Source: Agelaius tricolor
Lineage: Eukaryota; Chordata; Aves; Passeriformes; Icteridae
NCBI GenBank assembly: GCA_023055355.1
Contig: JALJCS010000004.1
Span: 30,718,744-30,782,743 of the forward strand
Length of the DNA: 64,000 nucleotides
Direction: 5' to 3'
The position numbers were made by a program, and so were the translations under genes. This document shows positions 23,566 to 35,345 of the stretch, in pieces; position 1 is the first letter of the stretch; the number at the start of each line of letters is the position of its first letter. The notes under the pieces are model-generated. The model saw only the letters and a list, made by a program, of their open reading frames with translations. It made no database searches and was not told the origin of the DNA.

Positions 23566-25557
23566 GGGACTTATATCTGGCACATGTCCTGGTCCTTTAT
23601 TCTGGAATTCTTTTTGAGTAATGAGCTATAAGTATAAATGGAAAAGAGAGTATGAGAAAGTATGAGTAAGGGCAGGGGGGAGATGACATCTCTTTCATTT
23701 AAAGAGGATTATATTTACAAATACAATTTTGGGGTTCGGTTGGTTATTTTTTTTCCTTAATAAATTCAATTAGCTCATTACTCAGTCAAAACGCTATCAA
23801 TTATTATCAGTTGATCTTAAAATGAAATGGTGCTTAAAATGCATATGTGCACTATGTTTTGACTCTTGGCAGGAAACATGGCTAGTGTTAAAATGCCAGT
23901 GAGTTTCTGAAGAAGAAAATTTTCTTCATGCTTCTTCTCTTTCATTGATAAAAAAGGAAAGTACTGACACAGGTTTCTGCAGTTCTTCCTGAGCCTAATA
24001 AAACTTTTTGTGATGACATTTTTCCATCTATAGATTTGTCACCTTATCTTTGTTAGTAAAAGATCAACTACCTCTATAATGAAACCTGAAAAATTTAATT
24101 TCTCTTAATGTCTCAGACACTGAGTCATTTTCTTCAGGATCAGGAAAATCCCTAACCTTTTCCTCCCCAAAGTTTTCAGTGAAATTTAGTCAAAAGGACT
24201 TTTTTTTAGTTCTAGTAAAATGAAACCAATTGTTCCCATTCTTTCTCGTGAAGTAAAATGTAAGCAAGTTTTGCCTTTCCAGATTACTACCATCTGTTTC
24301 CCTTTGGGGTGGGAAATAGCTAGATTTGTTTTCTATTGACAAGATACTAGTAGCGCTTACGACATCACTAATGCATTTGTCTTGAAGCCTTACATAAATT
24401 GTTTTGCCCCTTAGGTGATCTGGGCTTAATTCTGGGAAATAAATGCTCTCTGGTAACAATTCTATGTCCTTATTAGTTTCTCCTCATCAAATGGAACAGA
24501 ACAAGATAAATGATACCTGTACTGAGGAAGATTAGAACCATCTGTCTTGCAGGGAAAAAGCCAGTTTGGTTGGTATTAGCTGACAGATTGTATACTCTGC
24601 CTGATCACTGTAAAGAAACAAATGAAGTGGTTAACAAACAGCAGATTTTAATAGCTGTTTCTAATATGCAATGACTACCAGCAAAAGATGCAAAACAGAC
24701 TGGTTGCTGCACTAGTAGTGAGACAAATATTAATTAAATTTATTCACTTAAATCAATTATACCAGCATTTTTTGGGGGAATATCTGTGACTAGTACATAT
24801 CATTGTGAATACAGCTTGCAAATTTTGTCTTGCTTGGAGGTGAACCTCCAGCTTACCTTTATATATTTAGTCTCAATTTGTTGGAGGAATTTAACTGACT
24901 TCAAAGAAAAAGTGCCTTCTGAAACTGCTTCCTGTGACACAACAAATTTACCATAGTTCCTTTCCTCTTAATAGAGCAAACCTATAGTTTTAGACTTTGT
25001 TAAGTCCACTGAAGTAAAATTTAGTCTTTTACTTGCTTTCTATGGAATACTATTTCCTGAATGTTAAGTTTGGGGGGGGTGGGGAATAGCTCTTACTCAG
25101 TTATTAGTCAGATATATAAATTACTTGATTTTGTAATATTAACTCTTTGTTTTATATGTTTTGATCTATTTTACTATTCCTTCAACATTGATACCTGCTT
25201 TTACAGAACTGGCTATTCAATGACTTTGGTTTGTCTTGTATAAAACTTCTGATAATTCTGAACGCTGGTAACAGTACCTTAAAATTTCACTTACTTTTGT
25301 TGATAAGATTATTAAATGCAGGTGGTGGATGCCCTTCTGCACTCTGCTGCATGTTTGTTGCCTAAAAGACACATAGAAGAAAAATAAGAATGCTGGGTTA
25401 CTGTCAAGAAATTTTATCTTCATGCTTTGCCCATTAAATTGAGTCTGTCCTTTGTGCAGCACAAAATCTCACATGGATTTGAGAGCTTTTGATATTATTT
25501 CTTCTTTATAAAGAGTGCAATTTCAGTACCTTATTGACAAAAAAAGGAATATAAAGG

Positions 25558-25678
25558 ATTTGGTGCTAATAACATGAAGGTCATGGGTTCAACCCGCGAC
25601 CGTTCACATAAGGGTTGGGACTTGATTCTGGTGGGTCCCTTCCAACTCAGAATATTTTGTGATTCTGTGTGGGTTTTT
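25558..25678 (+). mobile_element. TguSINE1-like SINE, 5' truncated
   Basis: GGTGCTAATAACATGAAGGT and CATGGGTTCAACCCGCGACC match the anticodon arm (AAU) and T-loop of tRNA-Ile. The CR1-type tail TGGTGGGTCCCTTCCAACTC with TTTTGTGATTCTGTG follows. The 5' half of the tRNA part is missing, so this is not a functional tRNA gene. Confidence 0.8.
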
Positions 25679-28482
25679 TTTTCACACAGAAACAGTGCAG
25701 TTTTTATTCTGGCTTGTGGCTAATATTGTGAGACCCTTTTCTTTTTCTCATAACTCTTTGCTTGTAAATAATTTGTAATCTGTCTTTGTGTGGGGAAGCT
25801 TTAAAAATTAAGTTTTCTTTTTAAAGTGCAGTTTCTTGCAGTGCTAATAATTTTAATTGCTTTGTGCACTTGATGTGAAAAATATCTGCAAACAAGCTTT
25901 GAAGCAGCAGGATAAAACATTTACGTCTGATTTATTTTAACTGTTTGATCTAGAGGTCCATTTCCTGAGATGTCTGTGGGCACGCTGATCATAGAATCAA
26001 GCAGACACTGCATAATTATTTTAAGTTGTCATCTCTGTATTGCACTCTGGTGGCTTACAATGGAGGTGTAGAGATAGGTATCATTATTCTATTTTTCATT
26101 TATTTTTGCCAAAGAACCATTTGCAGCAGCTTCTTGTTTTACCTATTGATTAGAAAAAAGGACACCAAGAATAAGTCAAGCGAGCTGTTAGTCTTTCATC
26201 TACCGATGAAATGCCACATATAGCTGTACTATCTGCACACTAACTTTCATACATGTTTTGGAAGGAATTTGCAGATTTTTTAACGTGTGATTGTCACTTT
26301 TTTAATATAATTTAAGCCTTATTTTTCATTACAGCTCTGAGTCCTCAGAAGTTAGAAGTTAGTACTTTTTAAAAGAATGCTTGCAGAGTGTCTGAACACT
26401 GAAAAACTGTAAGTGAAAATTATTAAAGCTATTATAGGCAGAGTAGCCATGGTCTCTAACAGATGTATTAACCTGGGACAAAACTGGAGAGCTCTTTTAC
26501 ATGAGTGTAAGGGAATCCCAAAAGTTTCTTCAAGTTTCAGTTTTCTTAGATTTATACACTGGGTTTCAGAACATAAGTAAAAATGGTGTTTATGTGATTA
26601 TTTCTTTTAAGGTAGTTAATTCCTTTCCTGTCCAAATATCTGTTTACCAGGACATCAATATAATTATGTCTTAATGATAGTGACAATAAATATGTTCTCT
26701 ATAGATTTACTGCCATGACTGCTCTCAAGCTAAGTGTTTGTTCAGCCCAGTATTTTAGATAGGTTGGGTAAAAGAGCATATCTCCCAGGAGAGCCATGAA
26801 GCATATTGGGCTGCAAATTGACTCCTTATTGAGGGGTGATTACTGTCTCTTCCTTTGCATAGACACTTAGACTCACACAGAATACACCATTGAAATAATA
26901 TTTAATACATGTGGGCAGTGAAGAAGAGAGCATTTTGCACTGGCTCTGCTTTTAATTTCTATTGAGTATTTGTACACCACCTTCCATCCTATTTGGGTGT
27001 ACAAAACCAAAGTAGCATCCATTCCATCTACACATGGAAGAGAGAAAACAAGCTAAGAGTCTAAAGTATGAGAAATTTCTAGTCAAGTGAAGATGTGACT
27101 TGTAATCCAGAGAAGGATTTTTTTGCAAGTTGTCAAAGTCAATTAAATATTTCAGATGAGAATTTCTCCCCACTGGATTTTAATCAATTAAATGATGATA
27201 TAAATGCTCTTTTGTGTGGTTTGACATCATTGTGGCAGTCTGAAGAATAATCAGTAGAAATGATAAGGATGGTTACCACTGACAAGTTTATTAGCATTAT
27301 CAGTTTCCCAGTAACTGACCTTTTCCCTCTGTGCCTCACTTCTCTTCATCTGTCATGATTCATTTTGTAACATTGATTTCCTTTTACTCTAACAGTTTCT
27401 GTGTGAGAGACTTCAAAATCCCAATCAGCCCTTACAGTTGCTCACACAGTGTTGAGAAACTACTAGCTGTATTTAAAGAAAAAATGGGAAATTTATTTCT
27501 TATTGGGCCCTCTTGAGAGTGTAATAAAATTTAAAATGTCACTTTCTACTGGTACCCATTTATTTTGAAATACTATACCTAATTTTTAAAATTATGCAAT
27601 CAATATTTTTGCCAATATAGAAGTTGCCATTGCCATTTTTTTATTATTTTATTAACTGTGTCTATAAAATCATGGTTACAGGATACAAGTAATTGAAAAG
27701 CATGCTGGGATGTGCACCCATGTATCCACATTACAGCTTCAGCTCTCCTGTGCTATGCACAGCAACCTGGCTAGGAAAATTACAGTATCTCTCTTCCTCC
27801 TGTTCTAAAGCTACACTTCAGATCCTTTATCTGTAGTTTTTAGTGCAAGTATAGTCATGTAAATCATTCCTATTGAAGTTTTTATGGCTATGTAGATGGG
27901 CCATTTGTGTACTTAAAATGAAAGAGAATTTGTTCCCTAAGACAATGGCACTTGGATGGTGAATGGTTGTTCACCTGATAAGTGTGATGTGCGCCTGTGG
28001 CTTGTTTTCTCAATAATCAGCTTTTCCCATCAGTAAGACTTTTCTAAATAAAATACAGCCCATCTCTGCTAAGTCCGAATTAGATACTTTTTTTTTGTCT
28101 TGTTACCTATAAAATTCTATAAAATGTTTTGCAGTAAAAATGAATACCTACTGTTCTTAATTCTTCTGTTCTGCCATAATGAGAAATAAGTAATCTTAAA
28201 AATTATTGTAAAGTGAGTCCTAAGATAGTAGGACTTGGTGTTTTTCATAAAATCTGCATGTTAATAGATCAAAAGTCTTTCACTATCCCAGTGTGACTGA
28301 CATTTTCAATAGAACACATGTGGAGGAAAATAAGACACAATTACTAGGAAATTAACAGCTGAAAATGGAATATTGATTTGAACTGCAGTCAAACATGGTT
28401 TGGTTTTCTTTCATCTAATTTCGAGTCATTTTTTGTGGTAGACTTCTGATCCTTTTCCTATATACATATGTTTTCAAATCCT

Positions 28483-28508
28483 GACTGCCTTAAGGTCTTA
28501 AGGCAGTC
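28483..28508. repeat. 26-bp palindrome
   Basis: Two 12-bp arms (GACTGCCTTAAG / CTTAAGGCAGTC) are separated by GT. GCCTTAAGG also recurs near 28509-28537, suggesting local copying. Confidence 0.9.
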
Positions 28509-30140
28509 ACTTAAGGCACTGGTTTTTTGCCTTAAGGTCTACCACGATCTAGTTATTCGCCAGTTTACGACCAGCACGTCAGGATATCTTGTTAATTCAA
28601 AACTACTCATCTCCAGATATTCACTTAAGATTGGCATGTTAAATGGATAAGCATAAGGATATTGCACAGGAATTGTTTTAATTTTTAAAAGACTAGTTTA
28701 GAGGAGTTGTCTGAGTGCACATGTAGGTGTTTCATATTGATACTTAGAGCATCCAAAATTTATTTAAAGGTATATACGCTTTTACAGTCAATAATTGCTT
28801 TTAAACCTATTTAACTTATCAGATGTCTGGATATGTTAAAGCAGTATTTGATTGCACAGGATAGGCAGGTGCCCTGCCTTTTGTCTGCCGGAGAGGTGCT
28901 CCCTGCTGTGCTACACAGTGGCTACAGAGCTCCCTGAAGAGAGCTCAGGTGTACTCCAGACTGGTTTTTCTACAGTTATTCTGCTAAGTTTAAGTCATGT
29001 GATGAAACAGTATTTAGTAAGACTACTTTGGCCATAATTGTTGCTCAGTTTTTCCTTTTCTTTAAGGAGAGTTTGAAATCCAGTGGAGTCAGTGTGGAAT
29101 TGCCCTGGAACGCTTAGAGCACTTAGACTAAATCTCTTAATTACTCAGATTCCTGTTGTAATGCTAACAGCTACCGCACTGTAGTCTTTTGTTTTGCAAG
29201 ATGAAACTATGACAAGTAACAAAACTGATCTTGAAAATGGAGAGCGTGAATGAAGATTTTTGTTGGAATAAAGGAGTACAGAACAAAGGGTACTTCTGGA
29301 ATTTGAGAGATGTAATCCTGGGCTTGGCATAAAACCACATAGGTTTTGGAGCATGTATTCATGTATTGTTACTAAGTTTTCTCTGTATAAATTGTGACTA
29401 AATAAAAATTGGTTTACAAATCTCTGCATCAGTACTGTAGCTTACTTAGGATCCCCAAACTTATCTCAGGGCTTTCTTGGTGCTACATTGGTGCTATCTT
29501 GTAAACTATTCTTTGTAATAACATAAAACTTCAGTAATAGCAAGATTTAAATTATTCTTTTAGCCAAATGTCACTAGACCTGCTTTTTACTGCCTTCTGT
29601 GGATTAGTATTCCTCTGAAATAATTGTTTCTTGGCTGTCACATTTCATCATGTACAAAGTGAATGTTCATCTCTAAGATTTGTAATTCCAAAACTTTCCT
29701 TCAATATATCTTTTTTTTAAAGAAATTAATTTAAATACAGTATTGTGTTTCATCTGGTTTAAATTTTACATCTACATAGAAGAAGTTTGCTCAAAGAAAA
29801 GGAATTACAGGCATTTTTCTATGCATTTCATTCCACCACTTGTTTTTTGATGGAGAAAGTTGAGGGTTATTTCACTCAAGTGAAAGAAAAAAGATCTAGT
29901 TAGAAAAGAATATGAAAAATGTTTGATAATGTTATCTGGCTGCTGTCTATAATATAGAATACAAGTTGTTTTCAATTATCATAGGTTATTTATATGAACT
30001 ATTTGTAGATATACATGAAAGTACCCTTGGACTTCTGGAATTTGATATGACAGTCTCCTGCAGCATGGTGTTTGTTTGACTTTATTGTTTGTGACTTATC
30101 TTTTTCTTTCAGCACAAGAGCTGTCAAAGTATAACAAGTG

Positions 30141-30185
30141 TGAGGGGTTTTTTGTTGGGTTTTTTTTGGGGTTTTGTGTGTGTAT
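30141..30185. repeat. G/T-rich tract with spaced G runs
   Basis: GGGGTTTTTTGTTGGG followed by TTTTTTTTGGGGTTTTGTGTGTG. Three G runs of 3-4 are separated by T runs. A simple-sequence patch. Confidence 0.7.
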
Positions 30186-32257
30186 TTGTTTTTAAAGAAA
30201 TCATGTTAGGATCCTTTACTTTTGTAAGTTTGAACTTACAGCCTTCTTTTTATCCCATACTTACTTCTTTCTAAACACTGTGCATGTTAAACTGCCTGTT
30301 TTTCTTCTTCTCCATTATTCCCTTTTAGCAAGACTTATATTTCATCAGCATATCCTTGTCCCACTTCCTTACCATGTGCTTCTTCAAATTGAAGCTCATT
30401 TAGGGTAATACTGTGCATCTTGGAAGCACAGGTCCTTATCTGTGCTGACAGGCAAACAAAGGATCCCTTAATATTTTTCACATATGTGGAAACTACACCT
30501 ATAATCACACTGAAGATGAAAATAAAGTCATTAAATGGATATTACATGTCATTATTTTATCTTATCACGTCAGCCCTCAGCGATTTACCAGGCTTAGGAT
30601 ATTTGGGACCAAAATGGGTCCAATTGATGAGCAGTGTACTTGTTTATTTTAGAATTTCCGAGTGCCTTGTAGGTGACAAAATAAAATCTAATTATTTTGA
30701 TATTTTATTAAGTGGTCAGTCAGCCATTATATAATTACTTCTGAAAAAAAAGAAAACCAAAACAAAGCAATCTGAAAATTATGGCTATCAGAAAGGTAAA
30801 GCCTGTTGATATTTTTTGTGAGAACAACAATTGCAATGTAAGTCTTGAGGAAAGAGAAACAGATGAAATAGTACTGTGAGACTATAGTGAATGTTGTTTT
30901 TCCTACTGTGTACAATTATATATAATTAGATCTGTCCTTTTTTCATTATGCTGTCTCAAAATTATTTCTACCTATCTAGATACTGAATGAACTTGTAAAT
31001 AAGATAGCAAGATCAACACAGTCTGAAGAAATAATTAGTAACAATTTAACAGAAATTGTTCTGTTCAGGCTAAATCAATAGTAATGGAGATGAATAAATG
31101 GGTGGAAACCTTAAGTAATTACAAATCCTTTAAATTATTCTTTAATTACAAAACAGGAGAAAAGAACATGTTTAATTACTCTTAGAGATTCATTAGAAGA
31201 GAAGGTTCTGAATTCAGTCTTTGTTCTTTCTTCCCTAGAATACACTCATTTAGGCAGCTGGTATTCTGTTTCCTGTACCTTGTTGAACTTCTCATCCAAC
31301 TTGGTTAGCTAGCCTAGACATACAAACCCAGGTATTCAATTTTTTCCCCACAAGATGAGTTATAAACATTGCTGTGAAGAAGACTTCTTCTTGTTCTGTT
31401 AACTAACTTCTCCACTTTGGTTTCACACTGCTTATTTTTGGCACAATTATTATTTTTTCATCCCTCTAAAAAGGAAATTCTTCTTGTGTTCTGTATAGTT
31501 GAGAGGAACTTCTGAGAAATACTGAATTTACCTTACTTAAATGAAAATGTAAGAGTAGTTTTAGATGGGGCGTGTAACTAAAAAAAAATAAACCTAATGG
31601 TCTGCTTTTTTATTCTTCTGTACCATAGAAAGTTCTTCTTGGACATGTGAATATATTGACTATACTGTACTTTTGAACAGTTTTAAATTTTAGTTACAGA
31701 AGTATTTCCCTATGGACTTTTGATATATATTTATTATCTATAAAAACTCTGTTGCCTTCACAGTGCTTTTCTATATTTGTAACTGTGGTGTTGCAGAAGA
31801 GTTATGAGCTTTATGATGCATCATGAGGCAGAAGAAATCCTGAAAGGGAAAAGAGGTGTCAAGATTGACTCTAAAATGATTACAACTAAATTAGAATTAA
31901 GCAGAATGAATTGGGAAAGCAGGTACTCTATGAATCAGCATGGAAATGCAAAGGTCAGAGAATCTTAATCTAGAGAGTCCTGCTGAGACTTGTGTCCCAC
32001 TCAAAACCTAACACTGCAATTTTGCTTGTCTGGACCTTGAGAAGCACAATTAGAAAGATTCTGCATAAAAGCATTTGCTAATTGACCTAAATGGTTTTTG
32101 GGTAGAAACTATTTCTGAAGAAGGCCATTCTCAATCAAAAGCCATGAAAGATTGCCTTCTTAGTTAGTGTTTTGGATTTATAGACCACTGAGAGATTGAG
32201 TCAATCTTTAAAATAAATGGATGACTTAAATTTGTTTAACTTGTCTCCCTTCTTTAG

Positions 32258-32390
32258 CTGGAAAGGCAACTAGCACTGCAGAACCTGATGAGAGACAGAC
32301 AAACAGCCATGCAGGTTGCATGGACATGAGAATTTCTCAAATATTTCAGGATATTTTTTGGACACTTACTACTGTAGTTTTAACAACTGG
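32258..32390 (+). pseudogene. PLGRKT: PLGRKT exon 2 remnant with stop, frameshift and lost donor
   Basis: Good acceptor (CTCCCTTCTTTAG). The reading LERQLALQNLMRDRQTAMQ, then VAWT, matches the coiled segment before the first membrane helix. TGA at 32327-32329 replaces the Arg codon before EFLKYF, a typical CGA to TGA change. After FFG a 2-nt insertion (about 32363-32364) shifts into LTTVVLTTG. The expected donor at 32391 reads ATATGA instead of GTATGA. Confidence 0.88.
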
Positions 32391-33325
32391 ATATGAAGTT
32401 CATTCAAATATAAGTATATTACATTATATATTTCTATTTTGCTGCGTTTTGGTTTTGCATTACATGTAGTTATTTTTATCCAGTAGTTGCTCAGAGATTG
32501 ATCAAATGACAAATGGACTCTGAATTCTGTCTGCTTTGAGTGTGTTCTGGTTATGTCTGTACTGCAGATTTATTTAAAAGCAGACACATGAGCTGACAAT
32601 AAAATGACAATAAAATATCTGAAGTACAAAAAGTCCAGTACAAAATAACAGTTGTGTGTGGAAGAGGAGAGAGTATTTAAAAGCCATGCTATTTTCTTGT
32701 CTGTACTGAGATTTAATGAATTGTTAGTGAGTAGCACATTCTCCATGTGGATTTTTTTTAATGCAGGGAACAAGTGGACATAATCAGAAGTCTGCTCACT
32801 TACATTTGAATCAACTTACCCAAGGGAAAAAAAACCTGGCTAATAAAGCTATATTGCATAGGGAAGAACTTGCCCTACAGTACTCTTGGTTGATAATGCT
32901 TTCTTGGGCTGTAATACGTTTAGAGGGAATTAGGAAATATTTGTGGTTTTGTGTATGTAGTGAAGATTAAATGCACCTTATGCATTATGGGTTCTCTGTA
33001 GCATTTGGAAATGAACATAGAATCTACATTGTTATGTGTTGCAAGTGGCTGGGTATATGGCACTGCACATGCATGCTAAACGAGTTAGATCATCCCTTAT
33101 TTGTTAATATTTTCAAAAATCACTATTGCATTTTTAAAATACTCTTGGGTTGAGAAAGAAGGCAACCAGAAGACAAATGTTTCTGAGGAAAGAAAGACTT
33201 GCTCTTTGAGTAGAGATTTTTAGGATACACAAGTATACACAAGTCGTAGACAGTCAAGGTCAGCCTAGAGTAACAGTGCTGATGTGCTGAATATACTAAA
33301 TAATTTTTTCTTTTTCCTTGCACAG

Positions 33326-33435
33326 AGCAATAAAAAGGAAGAACCAAGCAGTTTTACTGCCAATACTTCCCTTATGCTTTGTATTTTCCTATCATTATGA
33401 TATTGGTTATGGGACACTGTTGCAAAGGATTAAAG
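33326..33435 (+). pseudogene. PLGRKT: PLGRKT exon 3, intact within the broken gene
   Basis: A CTTTTTCCTTGCACAG acceptor, a 110-nt exon in the expected phase, and a GTATGT donor. It encodes AIKRKNQAVLLPILPL and then CFVFSYHYDIGYGTLLQRIK, the second membrane helix and the conserved YDIGYGTLL loop. There is no stop or frameshift. The last codon is split (phase 1) as in other vertebrates. Confidence 0.9.
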
Positions 33436-33662
33436 GTATGTAAGTCTGTCCTGTTCTCACAGAGAACCAAGCTTCACATAACCTGTTATGTTTTTTTTTT
33501 AATGACTGGGAGAAATCTTGTAATAGATATTTGATGGTTTCTTTGACAGAAATATTATGTCTCATTTCTTTTCCTGCTGTTGAAATCAGATATTTTGCTA
33601 GTCAAGAGTACTCATTTCTTTTCAGTTAAGACTGTCATTTTCTCTTCTTGTTTCAAACACAG

Positions 33663-33867
33663 CTGATGTAAGAATTGGATATCTGAGAGAAGTGACAGAT
33701 ATAGTGATTTACTTCTGTATTCCACTCTCCTGCTGTTTTTTTGGGGAAAGGGTTAGAGATTACAATATAAAGGAACAGAGACATGAATCATGGCCTTACT
33801 CCTTCATGAACAAACACAGTCATCAGGTGATGATCTTACTGCAGTGTCCTGCTAAGACTGAAGAAAG
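33663..33867 (+). other. Open, splice-bounded segment after PLGRKT exon 3 (degraded exon 4 or chance exon)
   Basis: It starts after CAAACACAG and ends at a strong AAAG|GTGAGT donor. It stays open for about 68 codons in the phase continuing exon 3. The first bases (GCTGATGTAAGAATTGGATA) weakly resemble the start of PLGRKT exon 4 with a frame slip. The rest of the reading does not match PLGRKT. It may be a decayed exon 4 or chance. Confidence 0.25.
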
Positions 33868-35189
33868 GTGAGTCCTGGAAAGTGGGGTCTTGCCTCATAG
33901 TTGTCCTTTGTCTATGTGATTAAATTATATACATTGTGTTGAAGTTCATGGAGATTCATTTATGTTAACTCTGATTCCTAGTGAAGGAGACTGGCTCAGT
34001 GAGTGTTGACTGTAAGTGAAAACAGCATCAGACCATGGCATGTCACCTTTACAAATTGACTTAGTCAACTAAATCTAACTAATTGTCTTGTCTGCTACTG
34101 GCACAACCGTATTGAAACAAAATAAAAATCTGTTTCAGCACTTAGTCTTTAGCCTCCAGATCTAACACTTGGGTTTCCTTACTCCATATGCTTCATGTGA
34201 AACAGTGGTAGGTTAATTAGACAAAGTCTGCTGTAGTTCCTACTGCATGCAGGTGCAAATACATTTAGGTGATGCAGGATTGTATACCTGTGACCATTTC
34301 CCCAACAGCATTAAAGAAACTTCTCTGGATTTTATTATGAAGAGTCAGCTAAGCATAGGGAAGAAGGGGTAGTTCTTAGAAATAAAAGTGTTGAAAAGGA
34401 GATTAGTACACACAGAGCAGAATTAGCACTTGGAATTTAGAATTTATATGTAATGTGTTTACTGTGTACCATGTGGTCCATAGGTTGAAGAGGAGCAATG
34501 GTATCCTATTGCTTTCCAAATATGAAAAGTCATCTTCGTGACTTCAGATCCATTAGGAGAACTTCAGCAGTATGCAAGGCTTGTGAAAATGTTTCGCAGA
34601 AAAGAAACTGTGAAACCAAATAGAAAATAAAATAGAATATGCCAAACTAACTCTGTCTTTTCCAGATTTTTTTTCTAAAAGAACTCGTGAAAGCATTTGA
34701 TGGGGTATTACCTAAAGATTAAGTTAGCATGAAAGACATGGAAATTAGTAGAGAGGTAAGCATGGGAGTAAATAAATTATGTCAAATCTTGGGCTTGAAA
34801 AGGAAGGCTAGGCTTCAGCAGGGTTATTAACAATATTTCTCAAGATTTGGTCTGGATCTTCATTTGCTTTATATTTTAAATTATGAGTAGCTTATCCTAA
34901 TCGAATCTTTGGGTGACAAACTTGATTAAGTTCATCAACAAAGAAGAAATAAGCTGTAGTGCAAGAAGAATTGATGTTCTGAAGAAATGAGACAACAAAA
35001 TAGGATTCAATTTGATAATGTCAGCAAGAAACTGGGGATTAATAGGAATTTCTACCACTAGAGCTCATCAGCTGGAAATGGTAGAAAAAGGGAAGACTTG
35101 AATGCTGATGATGAGCAGAATGAGTATAATCCAAATAATGTGATGAAATTGGGTTAAGCAGAGTCTAGAAACATCAAGTGAGGTTTCCT

Positions 35190-35345
35190 AGTGTCACAGC
35201 ATGGTTGAGTTGGAAGGAATCACTGAAGGTTATCTGGTCCAAGCCCCCTGCTCAGACAGGATCATCCATAGCCAATTGCCCAGGAAAATGTCCAAAAGGC
35301 TTTTGAATATATCCAGGGATGCATATTTCACAACCTTAGTACAAA
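35190..35345 (-). mobile_element. CR1 LINE 3' fragment, reverse orientation
   Basis: GTGTCACAGCATGGTTGAGT and TGGAAGGAATCACTGAAGGT, then CCAAGCCCCCTGCTCAGACA and CCAGGGATGCATATTTCACA, match inverted CR1 3' sequence with divergence. Confidence 0.75.

Larger units (their letters stand above)
14861..32257 (+). other. PLGRKT: PLGRKT intron 1 (17.5 kb)
   Basis: AT-rich sequence with no coding exon recognised on either strand. It contains a CR1 piece at 20.86-21.16 kb, a CR1 piece at 23.46-23.56 kb, a SINE at 25.56 kb, a T-rich tandem repeat at 22.44 kb and a palindrome at 28.48 kb. Open frames of 60-104 codons are scattered and show no family features. Confidence 0.6.
14646..33435 (+). pseudogene. 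PLGRKT: PLGRKT, broken plasminogen receptor gene (exons 1-3 recognisable)
   Basis: In other vertebrates PLGRKT (C9orf46) is a small two-helix membrane protein whose C-terminal lysine binds plasminogen. Three of the four usual coding exons are found in order and orientation between CD274 and relaxin, as in mammals. Exon 1 starts MGFVSSKAMN, then a 2-nt insertion changes frame before ESLKRQQELM, and four codons seem deleted before the donor. Exon 2 reads LERQLALQNLMRDRQTAMQ and then hits TGA in place of an arginine codon. It also has a 2-nt insertion, and its donor GT has become AT. Exon 3 is fully open with good splice sites. Exon 4 is not clearly found, so the lysine tail is missing. Introns are kept, so this is a decayed original gene rather than a retrocopy. 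Sequencing error is unlikely to explain four separate lesions. Confidence 0.85.

Noticed and set aside
24190..24459. 89-codon minus-strand open frame in PLGRKT intron 1
   Set aside because: No domain, repeat or conserved motif was recognised and no matching splice sites were seen.
25558..25600. tRNA-Ile gene
   Set aside because: Only the anticodon arm and T-arm region are present, joined to a CR1 tail, so it is a SINE rather than a tRNA gene.
30141..30185. Interstitial telomere repeat
   Set aside because: G runs are spaced by long irregular T runs and do not follow the TTAGGG unit.
14646..33435. PLGRKT-like pieces as a processed retrocopy
   Set aside because: Introns, acceptors and phase positions are kept and the locus is syntenic, so it is the original gene in decay.
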